The notes under the pieces are model-generated. The model was given only the letters and a program-made list of their open reading frames with translations, was not told where the DNA came from and did no database searches. Position numbers and translations under genes: made by a program. 53,679 bases of DNA from Lingula anatina (taxonomy: Eukaryota; Brachiopoda; Lingulata; Lingulida; Lingulidae): contig NW_019775927.1 of NCBI RefSeq assembly GCF_001039355.2, positions 26,295 to 79,973 on the forward strand, given 5' to 3'. Shown here in pieces: positions 48,313-53,679 of this stretch (the stretch's first letter is position 1; every line of letters begins with the position of its first letter).

Positions 48313-48631
48313 GGGCTTGATTTAATCTTAAAGTGCAATTTAAGATCACAGATTGTCTTACATGATCTTAAACCATGAGTAAGACCATTTCTAGTCTAAC
48401 AGACAATTAAGTTGTCTCCCCTTACACATTCTCCTATTGTGAGCAGAGGTGTCCTCTATTGGGAGGGGAGGTATCCCCCATTGTGAGGGGAGGAAACTGC
48501 TTGACCACTTAGATCAATTTTGAACTTAAAAGCAGATTCAGTCCATTTTAAGACTACTGCTGTAATGATTAAGATCGTGTAAGATCACTAGTAAGTTATC
48601 TTAAATTGCACTTTAAGATCAAATCCAGCCC
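48313..48631. mobile_element. 319-bp MITE with ~35-bp terminal inverted repeats
   Basis: Left end GGGCTTGATTTAATCTTAAA; right end, inverted, GGGCTGGATTTGATCTTAAA. Pairing continues through GTGCAATTTAAGATCA. ACTAGT flanks both sides, but this hexamer is palindromic, so the true target duplication cannot be set exactly. The interior has two copies of a 'ttgtgag..gagg' segment and no coding sequence. Confidence 0.8.
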
Positions 48632-49049
48632 ACTAGTGTAGACTTGCGTCAACAAGTGGAAATTTGTGTCGGGTTTTCATTTTCTTTTTTCTGTTACCTA
48701 ATAGGCTCTGGCCCTTGTCTATACTTGTTATCGTTTCCAAGATTGTATTGATATATGTTGAACTGATATATAATTGGTTTAAAAGCATGTTGACTAATAA
48801 AGCCAGGTAGGTGCTATCCAAACACATCTGATAACAAGATAATGCAATGTAGCAAGCCAATTACAGAGGTGAGACTTAAATCAAAAATGTGATCAAGATC
48901 CACGATCCACTTTTATGACCATTACCCAAGTAAATATAATCATGAAGTTTGCATGTGTACATGTCCACATTTATACTTGGATTAAAAGAACAATGAGGGT
49001 GTTTGTCAATCGTCTCTATGCTGTTTAGGGACTCCAATTTAAAGATGAA

Positions 49050-49674
49050 AAATATAAATTATCATTCTCAAACTGGAGCAGACCGTAGCCGGTAATGTGT
49101 AAATATATATATACTTCAGAGCAGTGTTAATGTCAACTTTGATAAAAGAATATTAAGAGGCCCACAAGTGCGTTTTTGTGCGTAGCGAATGCGAGTGTGG
49201 TGCCATATATTGCAATGAGAGCCCATATTGAAAGTTAAAAAAATAATAATTATCATTCTCAGACTGGAGCATACCTAGCCGGTAATGTGTTATATATATA
49301 TATACTTCAGAGCAGTGTTAATGCCAACTTTGGTAAAATAATATTAAAAGATCCAGAGGTGCGTTTTTGTGCGTAACGAATGCGTGTGTGGTGCCACATT
49401 GCAACGAGAGCCAATATTGAAAGTTAAAAAAATAATAATTATCATTCTCAGACTGGAGCAGACCATAGTCGGTAATGTGTAAAATATATATATATATATA
49501 TATACTTCAGAGCAGTGTTAATGTCAACTTTGATAAAAGAATATTAAAGGGCCCACAGGTGTGTTTTTGTGCATAACGAATGCATGTGTGGTGCCACATT
49601 GCAACGAGAGCCAATATTGAAAGTTAAAAAGATAATAATTATCATTCTCAGACTGGAGCAGACCGTAGCCGGTA

Positions 49675-49742
<68 letters not shown>

Positions 49743-50456
49743 TTCAGAGCAGTGTTAATGTCAACTTTGATAAAAGAATATTAAAAGGCCCACAAGTGCG
49801 TTTTTGTGCGTAGCGAATGCGAGTGTGGTGCCATATATTGCAATGAGAGCCCATATTGAAAGTTAAAAAAATAATAATTATCATTCTCAGACTGGAGCAT
49901 ACCTAGCCGGTAATGTGTTATATATATATATACTTCAGAGCAGTGTTAATGCCAACTTTGGTAAAATAATATTAAAAGATCCAGAGGTGCGTTTTTGTGC
50001 GTAACGAATGCGTGTGTGGTGCCACATTGCAACGAGAGCCAATATTGAAAGTTAAAAAAATAATAATTATCATTCTCAGACTGGAGCAGACCATAGTCGG
50101 TAATGTGTAAAATATATATATATATATACTTCAGAGCAGTGTTAATGTCAACTTTGATAAAAGAATATTAAAGGGCCCACAGGTGTGTTTTTGTGCATAA
50201 CGAATGCATGTGTGGTGCCACATTGCAACGAGAGCCAATATTGAAAGTTAAAAAGATAATAATTATCATTCTCAGACTGGAGCAGACCGTAGCCGGTAAT
50301 GTGTATATATATATATATATATATATACTTCAGAGCAGTGTTAATGTCAACTTTGATAAAAGAATATTAAAAGACCCACAGGTGCGTTTTTGTGGGTCAC
50401 GAATGTGTGTGTGGTGCCCTATTGCAACGAGAGCCCATACTGAATGTTAAAAATAT
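49050..50456. repeat. ~200-bp satellite in trimeric higher-order arrangement
   Basis: Seven monomers, each 'attatcattctcagactggagca...ggtaatgtgt', a TA microsatellite, 'acttcagagcagtgttaatg.caacttt', 'gtgcgtttttgtgcg' and 'ggtgcca...ttgcaa.gagagcc'. Diagnostic variants run A-B-C-A-B-C-A': A has cgtagcc with cacaagtgcg, B has acctagcc with ccagaggtgcg, and C has ccatagtc with cacaggtgtg. TA tracts vary from about 8 to 60 bp (longest 49679-49740). Confidence 0.9.
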
Positions 50457-51294
50457 TAATTATCATTATATGATTCGGGCTTACTTAAGCAAGTAACATA
50501 AACCTATTCATATAGTACACAGCAGTGTAAACGCCACCTTTATCTAAACCGTACGTAAAAAATACCAGACCTAAAATGATGTCAGCGAGTTGAATAAATC
50601 GGAGAGGAATTGCATCATTTTAATTCAAAACACGATTGAAGGTTTCATTATTGCCGCGTCTCAGGCTAATTTCTCACATGGAGAGAAAAGTTTGACACTA
50701 AAAATATTTTCCAATCGGATCACAGCTGAAAACAAGTATACTACACTACAATTGTACAATTTTGAATGCTCATTTTACGGCAACAAACAAGATTGCCTTT
50801 ACCACATAGGGCATTTTGAATTCCTCCATGAATAAACATATCACATAGCTTCCAAATTGACAGAACAAATTGTACTTATACTAAATCTCTATAATTTTAT
50901 TGTCTCATCCACCCGAAAGATTGACTCACGTTATCGCGAACTACCTGCCCAAATGACACAAAAAGTCATTGACAACTGCGATATGCTCGCTACCTGTACG
51001 GGAGGTCGCGTGATCCGAACGCACATGGTTTCGCAAAGAGCTCACGTTAAGCCCAATTATCCTTTGATCTTGCTTCGCGTTTCACGTCCTCTCATTATGT
51101 CCATGCCCAGAAGGAACACTATTCAAAATGATTCTATATTGCAATTATAAATAAATTTCACCCCAGGTGAAGTATACTGTGGATATTAGTCCTTGGAACT
51201 ATCATCAATACAGAATAGGCTTTTCAATTATTTTCTATACAAGGTACATAATTTGATACCTATTTTTTCATAGTCCTCCATCTGATTTATTTAT

Positions 51295-51327
<33 letters not shown>

Positions 51328-53679
51328 ATTTATTTATTTTTTGTAGCAAATTGAAGATACATCTGTGTCTGTACAAAAATCATTTTCGGGTAAAATCAAA
51401 CAATCAAATTTTAATTATGCACAACAGGTAATACCAATTAAAGTAAAAGCAGTGCCAAAAATAGAGTTCTCTTCAATTTTGATGCAATATTACATAAAGC
51501 TTAACAGCTAAAGGACCATCAATATTTAATGGTAATATAAAAGTATAATGGACATATTCAGAAAATGTGACTTACAAAGGTCTTCAAACCAATGGAAGTT
51601 CAAGGTCACACCTTGAAAATGTTGTTAAGTGAAAAATTAAATTTTCACAAAAAAACTGTATAACTTCCAGCAAATTAACTCATGAGACAGATTTTCCAAC
51701 TGAAGCTGTATTTCAGTCCTATGTTTATTTCCTGTAAGTGTTAGAGAGAATAAGTGACATGGTTTTCCTTTATCGGTCACTATGGAGGTTCAGCAGTTAA
51801 AAGTGCTCGTCAATTCAGTGTACACAATGGATAGTGTTCCATCTAAGAAAAATTGCAAAAATTGAAAGATTCAGTGTTTTCTACATGTAAATTAGCAATG
51901 CATATTATGAAAGTCAATGTGTAGTTGACTTGAAATACTAGTCAGTATGAAAGTATAAAATCTTAAAACATTCAGTCTGTTAATAGACATGAATATGATC
52001 AGAAACTTATAATATACTTTTACATGCAGCTTGGTTTCCACGGTCTTTTTTCCATCTAATACGTGAACATTAATTGGCAGATTTAGAATATTAAAACTTC
52101 TAACTGTTACAGTATACACTGAGAGTCAGTATTATGTATTTCAATTTAGTTTGGAAAAAAATTAATATATCAACATTTATTACCAGTATACTAAGGACCC
52201 AAATATTGACTGGGCTGGCTCATGGATAAAACCTTTTTACCTAACTGATGGAATTTTAACATTTAACTACTGCTAAATGAGAATGTTCAACCAAATAAAT
52301 TGATAATTTCAGCAAAAAATTAAATCAATCAACATGATAATGTGGTTTTATGTGCCAGATGAAACCTACTTCAATGTTTAATCTTTGGTCTGTTTTTCTC
52401 CCTTTTTGTAAAATCTATAAAGGCTCTATCTACCCTGTGTGTGTGTGTGTGTGTTTTGAGGGGTGGGTGGGGGATGGAGGGGGTTGTCCTCAGGTCCTTG
52501 GTCCATCATCAGCCTATGCTGTACATGGATGAATTCAGGATATACTGTCAGTCAATGAAAACGCATCAGAAAACTTTCTTGTATTTTTTTTTACCGAGAA
52601 TTGATTCCAACCATTTAAACGAGTACAAATGAACTTGTTTGGTCATAAGAGAGTGGGCTGACCACTCGGATGTTTAAAATTTCCGCTTGATTGATTTTGT
52701 GACCAGCTGTTACAAAATCATGTGTTTTTCCTGTCTCGTGATTTGTGTGATTTACTCAGGTTCAATATATGGTGATTAATTAAGCCTATTTAGGGTAGTC
52801 ACCAAATCCAGTGTGACACATGACAAAAAAGCTCAGTGATGCCACATCTGACACCGAAAGAGTGACTGCGGGCCCTGGGGATGCTGGAGGATGGGGGGGA
52901 ACCAAAGAGATTTGATTATGTGACCTTGCATTTTAATGATCTTTTCTTACCTTTAGTTCACCTTATGTAACTTAATAATGGGTCATATTTCACACATAAA
53001 CTGTTATTTTCTTAATGTGCCAAAGGAACAAAAATATTATTTGATAAATAAATGATGCATTTTCATTGACTGTCATTCTTTCCACTTATTATTTGTTTTT
53101 CTGCCATCACCTACTAAGTCTTTTAGAGCTATCCCACCCTCCAAGAGAAATAATAAAAATAAAATTATGACAAACAATGTGCAATTTAGTGCATTTTAAA
53201 TGATGAAAAACGCTTGCGTGACCTTAGATGGCACCAAGACAAATATATTGTAGTGAACCATTAATAATACTGATAAGTTTAAATCTGCATGTATATGATT
53301 TGCATATTTGTTTAATTTATTCAGATGTACTTAAGCATGGCAGCTTGCATGTGGTGAACCATTAATAGTACTGATATTATTAGTTCGATTTCCATATATG
53401 TGATTTCCATATTTGTTTAATTTAAATGTATCTACAGTTAAGTTTTAATCTATTCAAATGCGTGTTGCATGTCAGTTATGGAAGTTCATTTAAAATGTAA
53501 ATTAATATCGAGTATAAAAACAGCAACCGAGCCTCAGAGAGGGCGAGATAGATAGAAGAGATATGGATAGAGAGACATAGATATAGATACAGAGAGAGAG
53601 AGAGAGAGAGAGAGTGAGCAGAGACTTGAAACAGAGGTTGAGACATAGGAGAGACATATATAGATAGAGACCTAGATAT
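50457..53679. other. Non-coding AT-rich stretch with microsatellites
   Basis: Contains a (TTTA)n run at about 51290-51345, a GT run near 52436-52455 and a GA run at about 53588-53614. No gene or transposon supported. Confidence 0.5.

Noticed and set aside
52500-52530. CTGATGA on minus strand near 52512
   Set aside because: No stem II/GAAA arrangement downstream.

Overview
The window is animal nuclear DNA. It has spliced genes with GT/AG introns, long CA/GA/TA microsatellites, many transposon families and sequencing gaps (Ns at 29012-29951 plus single Ns). The mix of a titin/obscurin-type immunoglobulin gene, a phospholipase C-type PH domain, and Kolobok, Crypton, Penelope-like and LINE elements points to an invertebrate metazoan, most likely a marine deuterostome or lophotrochozoan. 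I cannot resolve the phylum.

Layout. 181-2643 (+): 3' part of an Ig-repeat gene; all introns are phase 1. 3112-4566 (-): three exons forming one complete PLC-type PH domain, with no catalytic exons in view. 11966-12359 (-): a two-helix membrane first exon with a strong Kozak start, phase-compatible with the PH exons. 4600-15770 is otherwise non-coding and carries microsatellites, a hAT-like MITE (11571-11829) and two copies of a PIF/Harbinger-like MITE.

15778-24745 is the best-preserved system: an 8,968-bp DNA transposon with a duplicated TTAA target, inverted ends starting AGATGCATAC, and two convergent spliced genes. One is a 13-exon, 772-residue Kolobok-type DDE transposase (+). The other is a 4-exon, 254-residue protein carrying the Cys-rich 'ballast' domain known from the P2X7 receptor tail (-). 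Every exon junction keeps the reading frame, so both genes look intact. A 358-bp non-autonomous relative with the same ends and TTAA target lies at 44096-44453.

14680-15773 and 24750-34600 are a degenerate tandem array of a ~0.5-kb unit, with a ~1.8-kb segmental duplication, nested MITEs, an N gap and a likely mis-assembled stretch. Fragments recur at 38885-39480. Into this array sit a decayed LINE (34740-37340, -), a decayed Crypton tyrosine recombinase (37345-38600, +) and, beside it, a decayed Penelope-like element (40160-41290, -). Just 3' of the Penelope-like coding region, on the same strand, is a near-complete type I hammerhead ribozyme (39951-40011).

41400-53679 holds no gene I can support. 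It contains a 353-bp tandem duplication, CT/CA-rich repeats, a 319-bp MITE and a ~200-bp satellite organised as a trimeric higher-order repeat (49050-50456).
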